64,000 nucleotides of DNA from Nocardiopsis quinghaiensis (GCF_008638365.1 NZ_VWVU01000004.1:248001-312000), one strand, 5' to 3'. Numbered from the stretch's first letter, positions 35,855-45,249 are shown. Notes: a model not told the origin generated them from the sequence alone. Program-made: numbers and translations.

Positions 35855-35980
35855 CCGCGGTTCGTGCGCGACCCCTCTTTCGCGCCGGACCGGCGGGGTT
35901 CCGTGACCGTCTCCGGGGCCGTGTGTCCGGGGTGACGCGGTGTCGTGATATCCGTCGCTCCGGTGCCTTCGTGAACCCCC

Positions 35981-36006
35981 GGAAGGGCCCGCGCCCGGGC
36001 CCTCCC
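35981..36006 (+). terminator. Hairpin after phoU
   Basis: Two 11-bp arms (GGAAGGGCCCG and CGGGCCCTCCC) with one mismatch and a 4-nt loop. It lies within the 335-bp gap between phoU and carD; that gap otherwise holds only the carD promoter. Confidence 0.55.
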
Positions 36007-36133
36007 GAAGGGGCGGCCACGGCCTCGGAAGCCCTTCCGCACAGGGCCTGACCAGGTACGCGGCCGACTTCGGGTAGACTTTGTCAAGCCCTGAAAAGCG
36101 TGGCCTGACCTGCGTGTTCGCAAACCTAATAGG

Positions 36134-36179
36134 TACGTTAAGTCACAGATTCATGGTATCCTTGTGGTAGCGGAAGGGG
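36134..36179 (+). promoter_or_regulatory. carD promoter and ribosome-binding site
   Basis: TACGTT (36134-36139), a 17-nt spacer and TATCCT (36157-36162), in a local AT-rich island, followed by GGAAGGGG before the ATG. Confidence 0.55.
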
Positions 36180-36189
36180 TACCTGTCAC

Positions 36190-36672
36190 ATGGCTTTCAA
36201 GGTCGGCGACACTGTTGTCTACCCCCATCATGGGGCTGCTCGTATTGAAGCGATCGAGACTCGCACCATTAAGGGCGAGGACAGAACCTACCTCGTTCTG
36301 AGGGTCGACAAGGGCGATCTGACGGTGCGTGTGCCGGCCGCGAACGCCGAGGACGTCGGCGTTCGCGACGTGGTGGGGCAGGAGGGCCTGGACAAGGTCT
36401 TCGAGGTGCTTCGCGCACCACACACCGAAGAGCCCACCAACTGGTCCAGGCGCTACAAGGCCAACTTGGAGAAGTTGGCGTCGGGCGACGTCAACAAGGT
36501 CGCCGAAGTGGTCCGGGACCTGTGGAGGCGGGACAAGGAGCGCGGTCTGTCCGCCGGCGAGAAGCGGATGCTCGCCAAGGCGCGACAGATCCTGGTCAGC
36601 GAACTCGCTCTCGCCGAAAAGACCAACGAGGACAAGGCCGAGGCCCTCCTCGACGAGGTTCTCACGAACTGA
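36190..36672 (+). CDS. carD: CarD family transcription factor
   Basis: 160 residues. The N-terminal Tudor-like RNA-polymerase interacting domain ([21 protein letters not shown]) is followed by a basic helical domain with the conserved Trp in [13 protein letters not shown]. It stabilises open complexes at rRNA and many housekeeping promoters. Length and sequence match actinobacterial CarD. The operon continues into ispF. Confidence 0.96.
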   Translation: MAFKVGDTVVYPHHGAARIEAIETRTIKGEDRTYLVLRVDKGDLTVRVPAANAEDVGVRDVVGQEGLDKVFEVLRAPHTEEPTNWSRRYKANLEKLASGDVNKVAEVVRDLWRRDKERGLSAGEKRMLAKARQILVSELALAEKTNEDKAEALLDEVLTN

Positions 36673-36698
36673 ATCCCGGTCTCGGAATCACGTAATTC

Positions 36699-37178
36699 AT
36701 GACGAAAATGCCTCGGGTGGGCGTCGGAACCGACGTCCACCCGTTTTCTCCTGAGCGCACACTTTTCCTCGCTGGTTTGGAATGGCCGGGAGAAGAGGGT
36801 GTCAGCGGCCATTCCGACGGCGATGTCGCCGCTCACGCCGCGTGCGACGCGTTGCTGTCCGCGTGCGGACTGGGGGACCTCGGGTCCAACTTCGGTACTG
36901 CGGACCCGCGGTGGAAGGGCGCCTCCGGCGCCGCCCTGCTGACCGAGACCGCCGCACGCGTGCGCGCGGCCGGCTTCGAGATCGGCAACGTGGCCGTCCA
37001 GATCATCAGCAACCGCCCCAAGTTCGCCCCGAGGCGCGCGGAGGCCGAGAAGGCGCTCTCAGAGGCCGTGGGAGCGTCCGTGAGCGTGTCGGCGACCACG
37101 ACCGACGGCCTGGGCCTCACCGGCCGCGGGGAGGGCATCGCGGCCGTCGCGACGGCCCTGTGCGCTCCCGCGGACTGA
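36699..37178 (+). CDS. ispF: 2-C-methyl-D-erythritol 2,4-cyclodiphosphate synthase
   Basis: 159 residues. GVGTDVHPF gives the first metal-binding Asp/His, [12 protein letters not shown] the second, and [20 protein letters not shown] the C-terminal signature. It makes MEcPP in the MEP isoprenoid pathway. It is 26 bp after carD; in many actinomycetes ispD lies between them and is absent here. Confidence 0.96.
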   Translation: MTKMPRVGVGTDVHPFSPERTLFLAGLEWPGEEGVSGHSDGDVAAHAACDALLSACGLGDLGSNFGTADPRWKGASGAALLTETAARVRAAGFEIGNVAVQIISNRPKFAPRRAEAEKALSEAVGASVSVSATTTDGLGLTGRGEGIAAVATALCAPAD

Positions 37179-37420
37179 CGGACCTCCCCTCACGGTGCCG
37201 GGGACGCCGTACAGACGGCATGGCTACGTGCACGGGAGCGACGCGGCGAGGTCCCGATGCCCGTCAACGGCCGCCCCGGGGCCGTCATCGCACCGGGGAC
37301 CACCCGTCAGCGGTCGTCCGCCTCGACATCCGCCGAGGCGGGACCGCCGGGATCGCGATCACCCGCGCCGGGCGCACCGACCACGTCGCGCCGTCGCCCG
37401 CCGCCCGCTGAGCGGTGCGG

Positions 37421-39265
37421 TCACTCGTCCGGGCGGAGCGGCTCGCTGCGCACCCGCCGTGACGGCGGGCCCGACGCGAAGTCCGTGACCGGCGGCCTGC
37501 GCGGCTTGAGCACCATGGGGCGCTTCTCCAGCGGCGCCCGCGGCCCGCGCCGCATCGGCTGGGGGCCTCCCCCGGAGCCTGACCCGGGGGCCCGCTCACC
37601 CTCCTCGTCCTCGTCACCGGTGGAGGGGAGATCCTCCGCCTCGGGCAGGGGCTCGGAACCGGTTCCGGGTTCCGGGGGCCAGGCCTCCACGTGGTCACCG
37701 TGGGGCTCGTGCTCCTCCTCGTCCCCCTGGCGAATCTCCGCCTTCTCCGACTCCTCCGTCTCCCCGGGCTCCGGAGCGGCGCCGACGGGCTCGTCCGGGG
37801 GGCTCGCGGCGCCCGGGGGCATGTCGCCGATCCGGAACGCGGCACGCACCTCGGGGCCCACGTCGTGGTCCAGCGCGGGCGTCGTCTCCGGCTCCCGGTA
37901 CTCCTCCACGGGCGGCGGGGACTCCTCCGGCGGTGTCCACACCGGCGGCACGTAGTCCGACAGGACGCGGGCGCCGGTGTCGGAGTCGTCCTCGGGCGGC
38001 TCCCAGAGCGGGGCGTCCGGCTCGTCGGCCCCACCGGTCCCACCGATTCCGTCCGGGGCCTCCGGCGGCGGGTCGTGTTCGGTCCCGGAGCCGCTCCGGT
38101 TCCGCGCGGACGGGGCGGGCTCCGGCTCCTCGGACTCCGGCTCCTCGGGTCCCGGTCCCGGCCGGGACCCCGGCTCGGGCTCCCGCCCGGCATCCGGTTC
38201 GGGGGCCCGTGCGGGCTCCGGTGCGGGCCGGGCCTCCGGAGCTCCGGCCGGTGGGGCGTCGGCCTCGTCCGAGGCCGGATCACCGGGCGGCGGCGCGTGG
38301 TCGAAACCCTCGTCGGCGAGGTGGTCCGGTACCACCACGACCGGCTCCGGACCGGAACCGGCGGGCGCGGCCGCTCCGGGCACCACCGGGACCTGTTCGG
38401 CGGCCCGTCTGATCGGGTTGTGCCCGACCCGGGAGCGCCGGGGCAGGGAGGCGGCCGGAGCGGAGGACTCCGGGCGGTCCTCGCCGGCCTGCGGCTCGGG
38501 GACCGCGTCCGGCACCGACTCGGTCCCGGAGGCGTCCTCGTCGGCCTCGGTGGTGTCCCCTGGCCCGGCTTCGGGCTCGGGGGCGTCCTCACGGGGCAGC
38601 GGTTCGGTGGCGGCGGTCCCGTCGTCCCACCGGTCCCTCTCCCAGTCCCAGTCCCGGTCGGCCGCGTCCTCCCCCTCCCCGGGAGGGGCGGTCGAGGCGG
38701 GCGTCTCCGCCGGGGGGACCACGGCACGGGCGTGCAGCACCGTGGTGGGGTCGTCCGCCGGGCGCGACCGTGCGGCCGGCCCGCGGCGGCGCCGCCTGCG
38801 CGTGTGGGCGCGCAGGGCCATCCACAGCAGGAACGCCACCAGCAGGCCCGCGAGCGGCGCCACCGCCACGATCACGTTGGCGACCCCCTGGTGCACCCGC
38901 TCGATGAGCTGGAAGTTGTTCAGCAGCATCGCCGCGGCCGCGAACAGGACCAGGAGCGGGATCAGCGCCAGGTCGACCCAGAACCGCTCACGCGGGTGCG
39001 CGTCGCGCAGGAGGTAGCTCACCCAGCACGCCATGGCCAGCAGCAGCGTGTAGGCCACCGGGAACAGGTGGGCGAGGAAGCTGCCTTCGTGGCCGCCGTG
39101 CTCGGCGAACCGGAAGATGCCGTTGTAGGAGATGACGAGGGCGCACAGGGCGATGAAGCCGACGAACAGGGCGCCACCGACGGGAGCACCGGCTCCCGAA
39201 CCGCGACCTGCCGTGGGCCGACCGTCCCGTGTCCCTGACTCGGGGGCGTTGTTGTAAGGGGCCAT
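37421..39265 (-). CDS. DUF2637-like membrane protein with a very long disordered acidic tail
   Basis: 614 residues. Four helices lie within residues 31-150 (VGFIALCALVISYNGIF through LLVAFLLWMALRAH), followed by an RRRRRR patch. Roughly 400 residues of Glu/Pro/Asp/Gly-rich low complexity follow, and a basic C-terminus (RRGPRAPLEKRPMVLKPRR). The membrane part resembles the DUF2637/SpdB-type proteins, but I cannot confirm the family. The tail could recruit other proteins at the inner membrane. Function unknown. Confidence 0.7.
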   Translation of the reverse strand: MAPYNNAPESGTRDGRPTAGRGSGAGAPVGGALFVGFIALCALVISYNGIFRFAEHGGHEGSFLAHLFPVAYTLLLAMACWVSYLLRDAHPRERFWVDLALIPLLVLFAAAAMLLNNFQLIERVHQGVANVIVAVAPLAGLLVAFLLWMALRAHTRRRRRRGPAARSRPADDPTTVLHARAVVPPAETPASTAPPGEGEDAADRDWDWERDRWDDGTAATEPLPREDAPEPEAGPGDTTEADEDASGTESVPDAVPEPQAGEDRPESSAPAASLPRRSRVGHNPIRRAAEQVPVVPGAAAPAGSGPEPVVVVPDHLADEGFDHAPPPGDPASDEADAPPAGAPEARPAPEPARAPEPDAGREPEPGSRPGPGPEEPESEEPEPAPSARNRSGSGTEHDPPPEAPDGIGGTGGADEPDAPLWEPPEDDSDTGARVLSDYVPPVWTPPEESPPPVEEYREPETTPALDHDVGPEVRAAFRIGDMPPGAASPPDEPVGAAPEPGETEESEKAEIRQGDEEEHEPHGDHVEAWPPEPGTGSEPLPEAEDLPSTGDEDEEGERAPGSGSGGGPQPMRRGPRAPLEKRPMVLKPRRPPVTDFASGPPSRRVRSEPLRPDE

Positions 39266-39546
39266 CGCCTTCGCAGCGTAGTCGAGGCCGTGACGCGAAC
39301 ACGAGATTCCGGATGATTATGGCCGCTTCCAGACGAGCCGTCCTGAAGACGTTCTGTGTCGTTCTGTCGGGATATGCAGGAGATAGTGACCCGAGGATCG
39401 GGGAGGACGAACTGTGTGGCGGGGCTGTCCCACATCCCAGTTGCCCGAATACGGCTAATCACATATATGCACTTGGGGATGTCCGCGAAGGCTTCCCTCG
39501 GGATCGCGGTCCCTGGTTTGTGACGTCCGCGCGAGGGGAAAGCGGA

Positions 39547-39560
39547 TAGGCTTGACAACG
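39547..39560 (+). promoter_or_regulatory. Leaderless -10 element of cysS
   Basis: TAGGCT (39547-39552) ends 7 nt before the GTG, so the mRNA probably begins at the start codon. No convincing -35 is seen. The rest of 39266-39559 (294 bp) holds nothing I can name. Confidence 0.5.
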
Positions 39561-40960
39561 TGAGTCTGCGCTTCTATGACACCAGTGCCCGACAGGTCCG
39601 CGAGTTCGTCCCCCTGCGCGAGGGATCCGCCTCCCTGTACCTGTGCGGTGCCACGGTGCAGGCACCCCCGCACATCGGACACATCCGGTCCGGGGTGAAC
39701 TTCGACATCCTGCGCCGCTGGCTGACGCACCTGGGGTACGACGTCGCCTTCTGCCGCAACGTCACCGACATCGACGACAAGATCATCAGGGTCGCGGCGG
39801 ACGAGGGCGTGCCCTGGTGGCAGGTCAGCGAGCGCAACCAGCGCGCCTTCACCCACGCCTACGAGGTCCTGGGCTGCCTGCCGCCCACCGTCGAGCCGCG
39901 GGCCACCGGGCACGTGCCCGAGATGATCGACCTCATGCACCGCCTCATCGACGCGGGCCACGCCTACGCCGCGGGCGACGGCTCCGGCGACGTCTACTTC
40001 GACGTGAGCTCCTACCCGCCCTACGGCGGGCTGTCCAACCAGCGCCCCGACCAGGTCGTGGAGTCGGCCGACTCCGACGCGGGCCGGGCCAAGCGCGACC
40101 CCCGCGACTTCGCCCTCTGGAAGGGCGCCAAGCCGGGGGAGCCCAGCTGGGACACCCCGTGGGGACGCGGCCGCCCCGGCTGGCACCTGGAGTGCTCGGC
40201 GATGTCCACCAAGTACCTGGGCCCCAGCTTCGACATCCACGGCGGCGGCCTGGACCTGGTCTTCCCGCACCACGAGAACGAGCTCGCCCAGTCCCGCGCC
40301 GCGGGCGACGGCTTCGCCCAGTACTGGCTGCACAACGGGATGCTCGTCGTCGGCGGCGAGAAGATGAGCAAGTCGCTGGGCAACTCCCTGCTCATCCCGC
40401 AGATGGTGCGCAAGGTCCGTCCCGTCGAGCTGCGCTACTACCTCGGCCACGTGCACTACCGCTCCGCCATCGACTACTCCGACGAGGCCCTCCAGGAGGC
40501 GGCCACCGCCTACCAGCGCATCGAGGGCTTCCTGACCCGGGCCGTCGAGGTGCTGGGCGAGGTCGCCCCCGCCGCCGACGTGCCCGCCGAGTTCGCGTCC
40601 GCGCTCAACGACGACCTCGGGGTCTCCCAGGCCCTCGCCGTCGTGCACGGACACGTCCGCGAGGGCAACACGGCGCTGGCCGCCGGAGGCAAGGAGAAGG
40701 TCGCCGAGATCGCCGGCGAACTGCGCACCATGCTCGACGTCCTCGGCCTCGACCCGCTCAGCGAGCAGTGGGCCGACGGCGACCAGGGGCTGCGCGAGGT
40801 CGTCGACGCCCTGGTGGCGGTCGCCCTGGAGCAGCGCCAGGCGGCCCGCGGGCGCAAGGACTACGCGGCGGCCGACGCGATCCGCGACCAGCTCACCGAG
40901 GCGGGCATCGTGGTCGAGGACACCCCGCAGGGCCCTCGCTGGGACCTGCGCCGAGGCTGA
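39560..40960 (+). CDS. cysS: Cysteine-tRNA ligase
   Basis: 466 residues, class I synthetase. [20 protein letters not shown] contains the zinc-binding Cys and HIGH motif; [12 protein letters not shown] holds [16 protein letters not shown] and HHENELAQS supply further zinc ligands. It is full-length CysRS rather than the shorter paralogue MshC of mycothiol synthesis. Likely co-transcribed with rlmB downstream. Confidence 0.96.
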   Translation: MSLRFYDTSARQVREFVPLREGSASLYLCGATVQAPPHIGHIRSGVNFDILRRWLTHLGYDVAFCRNVTDIDDKIIRVAADEGVPWWQVSERNQRAFTHAYEVLGCLPPTVEPRATGHVPEMIDLMHRLIDAGHAYAAGDGSGDVYFDVSSYPPYGGLSNQRPDQVVESADSDAGRAKRDPRDFALWKGAKPGEPSWDTPWGRGRPGWHLECSAMSTKYLGPSFDIHGGGLDLVFPHHENELAQSRAAGDGFAQYWLHNGMLVVGGEKMSKSLGNSLLIPQMVRKVRPVELRYYLGHVHYRSAIDYSDEALQEAATAYQRIEGFLTRAVEVLGEVAPAADVPAEFASALNDDLGVSQALAVVHGHVREGNTALAAGGKEKVAEIAGELRTMLDVLGLDPLSEQWADGDQGLREVVDALVAVALEQRQAARGRKDYAAADAIRDQLTEAGIVVEDTPQGPRWDLRRG

Positions 40961-41093
40961 GCCGACACGTGTGGTGACACGGCGGCGCTAGGCTGGGAGT
41001 TTGCCGCCGTGTTCGCACCGGTCGGCGATATTCCACCAGCCGGACGCCCCGCGCCTCCGGCATGTTCGCGATACGTACGGGGAGGCGGCGACC

Positions 41094-42059
41094 ATGCCGG
41101 CGAAGAAGAACAAGAAGGGCCCGACCAAGGGCAGCGGCGGGAAGAACCGCCGTTCACTGGAGGCCAAGAGCGGCACCCTGCCCGCCGAGCAGCGGCACTG
41201 GTACGAGGGCAAGCAGCGGGCCAAGGCCACCCGGCGCGCCAAGTCCTCCGACGGCCAGCCGCGCGGCGGACCGGGTTCCGACCGTCGCCGCCCGGACAGC
41301 TCCGACCTGCTGGTCGGACGCAACCCGGTGGTGGAGGCGCTGCGTGCGGGGATGCCCGCCACCCGCCTGTTCCTGGCCAACAGCCTCGACCCCGACGAGC
41401 GGGTCAACGAGGCCGCCCGGGTCGCGGGCGAGCAGGGCGTGGACGTGGTCGAGGTGACCCGCACCGAGCTCGACCGCCGCTGCGAGAGCAACGGGCAGCC
41501 CGGCGCCGCCCACCAGGGGATCGTGCTCCAGGTGCGGCCCTACCAGTACCGGACTCCCGAGGGCCTGCTGGACAACGCGCTGGAGTCCGACACCCCGCCG
41601 CTGGTCGTCGCCCTGGACGGGGTCACCGACCCGCACAACCTGGGCGCCATCGCGCGTTCGGCCGCCGCGTTCGGCGCGCACGGACTCCTCATCCCCGAGC
41701 GCCGCTCGGCCGGGGTCAACATGACCACCTGGAAGACCTCCGCCGGCACCCTGGCCCGGCTGCCCGTGGCCCAGGCCACCAACCTGACCCGGGCCCTGGA
41801 GGTCTTCAAGAAGGCGGGCCTGTTCGTCGTCGGCCTCGACTCCGAGGGCGACACCCCGATCACGGGCCTGGAGCTGGCCACCGGCCCGCTGGTGGTCGTG
41901 GTGGGCTCGGAGGGCAGGGGCCTGTCCCGCCTGGTGCGCGAGACCTGCGACGTGGTCGCGAGCATCCCGATCGGCAACGCGGAGTCGCTGAACGCCTCCG
42001 TGGCCGCAGGAGTGTCCCTCTACGAGGTGGCCCGCCGCCGAGCCGAGAACGACGGCTAG
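41094..42059 (+). CDS. rlmB: 23S rRNA (guanosine(2251)-2'-O)-methyltransferase
   Basis: 321 residues. A basic N-terminal extension (KKNKKGPTKGSGGKNRRS) leads into the SpoU family: LLVGRNPVVEALRAG, then the knot motifs DGVTDPHNLGAIARSAAAFGAHG, VVGSEGRGLSRLV and IPIGNAESLNASVAAGV. It methylates the ribose of G2251 in the peptidyl-transferase P loop. ATG 41094 follows GGGGAGG. The cysS-rlmB order is conserved. Confidence 0.95.
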   Translation: MPAKKNKKGPTKGSGGKNRRSLEAKSGTLPAEQRHWYEGKQRAKATRRAKSSDGQPRGGPGSDRRRPDSSDLLVGRNPVVEALRAGMPATRLFLANSLDPDERVNEAARVAGEQGVDVVEVTRTELDRRCESNGQPGAAHQGIVLQVRPYQYRTPEGLLDNALESDTPPLVVALDGVTDPHNLGAIARSAAAFGAHGLLIPERRSAGVNMTTWKTSAGTLARLPVAQATNLTRALEVFKKAGLFVVGLDSEGDTPITGLELATGPLVVVVGSEGRGLSRLVRETCDVVASIPIGNAESLNASVAAGVSLYEVARRRAENDG

Positions 42060-42138
42060 GGACCGTCCCTCCGCGGGTCCCGGCGGGGCCCGGGGAGGCG
42101 TGTCGTCCCGGTGCCCCGGTCCCGCGGGCTCCGGCGAA

Positions 42139-42187
42139 GGGGCGGCGCTTCGCGCGGCGGGGGCCGTACGAGGCGCCGCCCCCGTTT
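42139..42187 (+). terminator. Rho-independent terminator after rlmB
   Basis: GGGGCGGCGC (42139-42148) pairs perfectly with 42173-42182, followed by a GTTTTCC tail, unusual here in having a T-run. Confidence 0.7.
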
Positions 42188-42248
42188 TCCCTCTCGGTGT
42201 ACGGGTAGCTGTGCGGCTACGTCCGTACCGTCCGAAGAGGAAACGCAG

Positions 42249-42563
42249 GTGAGCGACATGCCGGCGGCGACACCTCCCGTTCCCGACTACGACGACCTGC
42301 CGGTCGGTGAACTGCGTGAACGCGTCCGCTCCCTGTCAGAGGAACAGGTACGCGAACTGATCGGCTACGAGCAGAGCCACGCCGACCGCATGGAGGTGCT
42401 GGAGCTCCTCCAGGACCGTCTGGACGGGCTCACCGAAGGGGACGGGGCCTCCGAGGGGGCCGGTCCCGAGGGCGCCCCGAACCCCGGGGACGAGGCCGGC
42501 GCGGACACGGGACCCGGGAGCGCGGAGTGCCCGCCGCCCGACCGCCGGACGGAGCGGTCCTGA
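42249..42563 (+). CDS. Small conserved actinobacterial helical protein
   Basis: 104 residues from GTG 42249 (AGAGGAAACG upstream). The core DYDDLPVGELRERVRSLSEEQVRELIGYEQSHADRMEVLELLQDRL forms two or three helices and matches small uncharacterised actinobacterial proteins; the C-terminal 40 residues are Gly/Pro/acidic and disordered. It may bind a partner through its helices. Function unknown; it precedes topoisomerase IB by 50 bp. Confidence 0.75.
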   Translation: MSDMPAATPPVPDYDDLPVGELRERVRSLSEEQVRELIGYEQSHADRMEVLELLQDRLDGLTEGDGASEGAGPEGAPNPGDEAGADTGPGSAECPPPDRRTERS

Positions 42564-42613
42564 CCGGCGTCATCCCCAGGAGGTCCCATGGGTATCCGTG
42601 ACGGGGGCGCGGT

Positions 42614-43636
42614 ATGACGCTGCGGCGCAGTGACCCGGCCGAACCGGGGATCACCCGGATCCGGCGCGGACGCGGTTTCCGCTACCACGGCCCCCGGGGA
42701 AAGCCGGTCACCGACCCCGACGAGATACGGCGCATCAAGGAACTCGTGGTGCCGCCCGGCTGGCACGACGTGTGGATCTGCCCCTTTCCGGAGGGGCACA
42801 TCCAGGCGTGCGGCACCGACGACGCGGGCCGCCGCCAGTACGTCTACCACCGGGAGTGGCGGCGCAGGAGCGAGGAGGCCAAGTACGACAGGATGCTCGA
42901 CTTCGCGGAGGTGCTCCCCGGGATCAGGAACACGGTGGCCGGGCATCTGCGCCGTCGCGGACTGGTGCGCGAGCGCGTCCTCGCGGCGGCCGTCCGGCTG
43001 GTCGACCTGGGTTTCCTGAGGGCGGGCGGGGAGACCTACGCCGCCCGGAACGACTCCTACGGGGTGGCGAGCCTGCTGCGCGAGCACGTCCACCGCACCG
43101 GGGACAAGGTCGTGTTCGAGTTCCCGGGCAAGTCGGGCAGGGAGCACCACGTCGAGTGCGCCGAACCCGAGATCTGCCGGGTGGTCTCCGGGCTCCAGCG
43201 CGTCCGCTCCCCGGGACAGGACCTGTTCGCCTACCGCGCCGGGGACGACTGGCACGACGTGACCAGCGACGACCTCAACTCCTACCTGCGGGACATCACC
43301 GGGGAGGAGCACACGCTCAAGGAGTTCCGGACCTGGCACGCGACGGTGCTGGCCGCGGTGGGACTCGCGGTGGCCGTACCCCCGGACGACGACAGGGCCC
43401 TCGCGCGCCTGAGGACCCACGTGGTCCGCGAGGTGGCCGAGTACCTGGGCAACACCGAGGCCGTGGCCCGGAGCTCCTACATCGATCCACGGGTCTTCCG
43501 GCTGCACGAACGGGGGGTGACGGTCGCCCCGTCGCTACCGGAGCTGGGCAAGGAGGTGCCCGCGGGAGAACTCGCCACCCAGGGCGAGGTGGAGAAGGCG
43601 GTGCTGCGCATGCTGCGCGAGCACGGCGACGCCTGA
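42614..43636 (+). CDS. DNA topoisomerase IB (poxvirus/bacterial type)
   Basis: 340 residues. The N-terminal domain starts GITRIRRGRGFRYHGPRGKP; the catalytic domain has LGFLRAGGETYAARNDSYG, FEFPGKSGREH and TLKEFRTWHATVL with the active-site Arg/Lys/His set, and the nucleophilic Tyr at about 289 in ARSSYIDPRVF. It relaxes both positive and negative supercoils without ATP. Bacterial members occur sporadically and are dispensable in known hosts. Confidence 0.92.
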   Translation: MTLRRSDPAEPGITRIRRGRGFRYHGPRGKPVTDPDEIRRIKELVVPPGWHDVWICPFPEGHIQACGTDDAGRRQYVYHREWRRRSEEAKYDRMLDFAEVLPGIRNTVAGHLRRRGLVRERVLAAAVRLVDLGFLRAGGETYAARNDSYGVASLLREHVHRTGDKVVFEFPGKSGREHHVECAEPEICRVVSGLQRVRSPGQDLFAYRAGDDWHDVTSDDLNSYLRDITGEEHTLKEFRTWHATVLAAVGLAVAVPPDDDRALARLRTHVVREVAEYLGNTEAVARSSYIDPRVFRLHERGVTVAPSLPELGKEVPAGELATQGEVEKAVLRMLREHGDA

Positions 43637-43664
43637 CCCGCCCCGGCCGGCGGCGGGACGGCGT

Positions 43665-45059
43665 TCACCCCGCTCCGCCCCGCCTCCGGAGACGACGGCC
43701 CCGCCGGCCGGGAAGGGCCAGGAGGCCCTTGGTGACGAGGTGGAACCGCTCCAGGCCCGGGCACTGGACCTGCACGACCGTCGTTCCGTGTTCCAGGGTC
43801 CGGAGCGGGTGGGCCGCGACGCGGTGGCCGGCCCCGGAGAGCCGTTCCACGACCGCGGCCCGCTGGAGGGCCACGCCGGTGCCCGGCGGAACGGTCTCGG
43901 GAGGAATCGCGGCCGGGGCCGCCTCGCCGAGCCGGTCGGCGAAGTCCAGCATGGCGCAGGCCAGGAGACGGGGATGCCCGGCGAACCGGGACCGGACCCC
44001 CTCGGCGACGTCGTGATCGGCGACGAGCTGGGCGAAGGGCCCCGTGCGCTCCGGTGAGGCCGACTGTTCGGCCACGACCCGGGCGAGCAGCTCGCCCTGG
44101 ACGAACTCGGTGACGGCGCGCTCCACGGCGAGTTCGCCCGACAGGGAGGCGCCGAGCCCGTAGCGGTGGTCCGGGGTCCTCCCCGGCCGATCGGGGGCGT
44201 AGGCCATGACCACGGGGACACCGAGGTCGGTGGTCAGGTCGAGCAGGACCACGGGGCCGCCGACGAGGTCGCGGGCGCGGTCCAGGTGGGCGCGCAGGGA
44301 GTCGGGCAGGGCCTCGCGGGGCACGCGTGCGGGCACGGGACCGCCGTCGTAGACGCAGCCCAGGAGGAACAGCGAGAACGCGTCGCGCTCCACCCACTCG
44401 TTCAGGGCGTGCAGGAGCGCCTCGTCGCGGGTGGCGCCGATGGCGCAGCCGGAGTTGACGCTGTAGGACATCGCCGATCCGTAGTCGGCGGTGTCGCCGA
44501 CGGCGCGGCGCAGCCGCGCCGCCTCTCCGGTGGGCAGCGGGTACCAGGGCGCCCACAGGAACACGGGGACGTCGACGGGTGGTCCGCCGTCGAGCGCGGC
44601 ATGGCGCACGCAGGCCACCCGGGCGTCGTCCTGGGCGGCCACGTCGCGGACCGCGCGGTCGGCGGCGAAGGGGCCCCGGGCCAGGTCGGCGGCGTCGACC
44701 AGCCGCAGCGGCAGGGACTCCAGGACGGTGGGGCCGGTGAACGCGTGCTCCAGGGCCTCGAACTGCGCGCCGACGCGCGCGGGCGCGCCCGGGCCCTTGC
44801 CCGCGCCGAGCCCGTAGGGGACCTCTGCACCGTCCGCGTCCCACAGGCCGCACTGGACGGCGGTCGGCTCCCGGCCGTCGAGCACCCGGTACCGCGAACT
44901 CCAGCCGAGGGCGCGCACCTCGGCGCGGACCCGCCGCTCCGCCTCCTCCAGCGAAAGCTCGCGCTCGCGCGTACCGGACCACCTCCGGTCGCCCGGTCCG
45001 GGGAGCGGGACCGAGCCGTCCCGCTCCCCGGACACGGGGACCCACGAGGACCGCGGCAC
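43665..45059 (-). CDS. Stand-alone YcaO-domain enzyme (putative RiPP backbone modification)
   Basis: 464 residues. ATP/Mg-binding signatures of YcaO proteins are present: EALEH near 101, EALLHALNEWVERDA at about 213-227, and GASLSGELAVERAVTEF at about 303-319. YcaO enzymes phosphorylate a peptide-bond oxygen to form azolines, amidines or thioamides. The C-terminus ends in Arg/Gly rather than PxPxP, common in azoline formers, and no E1-like or TfuA partner is nearby, favouring an amidine- or thioamide-type reaction (inference). GTG begins two bases after the precursor peptide stop, with GGAG inside the peptide gene acting as its ribosome-binding site. Confidence 0.9.
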   Translation of the reverse strand: MPRSSWVPVSGERDGSVPLPGPGDRRWSGTRERELSLEEAERRVRAEVRALGWSSRYRVLDGREPTAVQCGLWDADGAEVPYGLGAGKGPGAPARVGAQFEALEHAFTGPTVLESLPLRLVDAADLARGPFAADRAVRDVAAQDDARVACVRHAALDGGPPVDVPVFLWAPWYPLPTGEAARLRRAVGDTADYGSAMSYSVNSGCAIGATRDEALLHALNEWVERDAFSLFLLGCVYDGGPVPARVPREALPDSLRAHLDRARDLVGGPVVLLDLTTDLGVPVVMAYAPDRPGRTPDHRYGLGASLSGELAVERAVTEFVQGELLARVVAEQSASPERTGPFAQLVADHDVAEGVRSRFAGHPRLLACAMLDFADRLGEAAPAAIPPETVPPGTGVALQRAAVVERLSGAGHRVAAHPLRTLEHGTTVVQVQCPGLERFHLVTKGLLALPGRRGRRLRRRGGAG

Positions 45060-45061
45060 CG

Positions 45062-45157
45062 CTACTCCGCGGTCTCCTCGTCCAGTTCCTCGACAGCGGG
45101 GGCGATGTCGTCCGCGTTCTCCAGCGGAACGGTCCACTCGTAACCGGCGCAGGCCAT
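45062..45157 (-). CDS. Putative RiPP precursor peptide
   Basis: 31 codons. It begins MACAGYEWTVPLE and ends in an acidic stretch with seven Glu/Asp among the last nine residues, plus DD in the middle. GAGGAG lies seven nt before the ATG, an excellent ribosome-binding site. The stop is two bases before the YcaO GTG, so translation is coupled. The N-terminal half has Cys3, Tyr6 and Trp8, plausible modification sites, and the acidic C-terminus is a candidate recognition follower. Core and follower are my inference; the ORF is invisible to minimum-length gene finders. Confidence 0.75.
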   Translation of the reverse strand: MACAGYEWTVPLENADDIAPAVEELDEETAE

Positions 45158-45213
45158 GTCGTGACTCCTCAGCGGTAGGCACACTGAACGCGACGTTGTG
45201 TACGCGCTCCCGT

Positions 45214-45249
45214 ACTCTTTACCCCAGCATGGTGACGCCTGTCACCATG
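45214..45249 (-). promoter_or_regulatory. Palindromic operator and promoter of the precursor-YcaO operon
   Basis: CATGGTGAC (45228-45236) and GTCACCATG (45241-45249) form a perfect inverted repeat with a 4-nt centre. On the minus strand GTGACA (45245-45240), an 18-nt spacer and TAAAGA (45221-45216) form a promoter whose -35 lies inside the palindrome. A dimeric regulator could control both divergent transcripts; no regulator gene is adjacent. Confidence 0.55.

Noticed and set aside
39560-40960. Assignment of the cysteine ligase gene as mshC
   Set aside because: Length, the N-terminal LRFYDT region and linkage to rlmB favour CysRS; MshC is shorter and has a different N-terminus.
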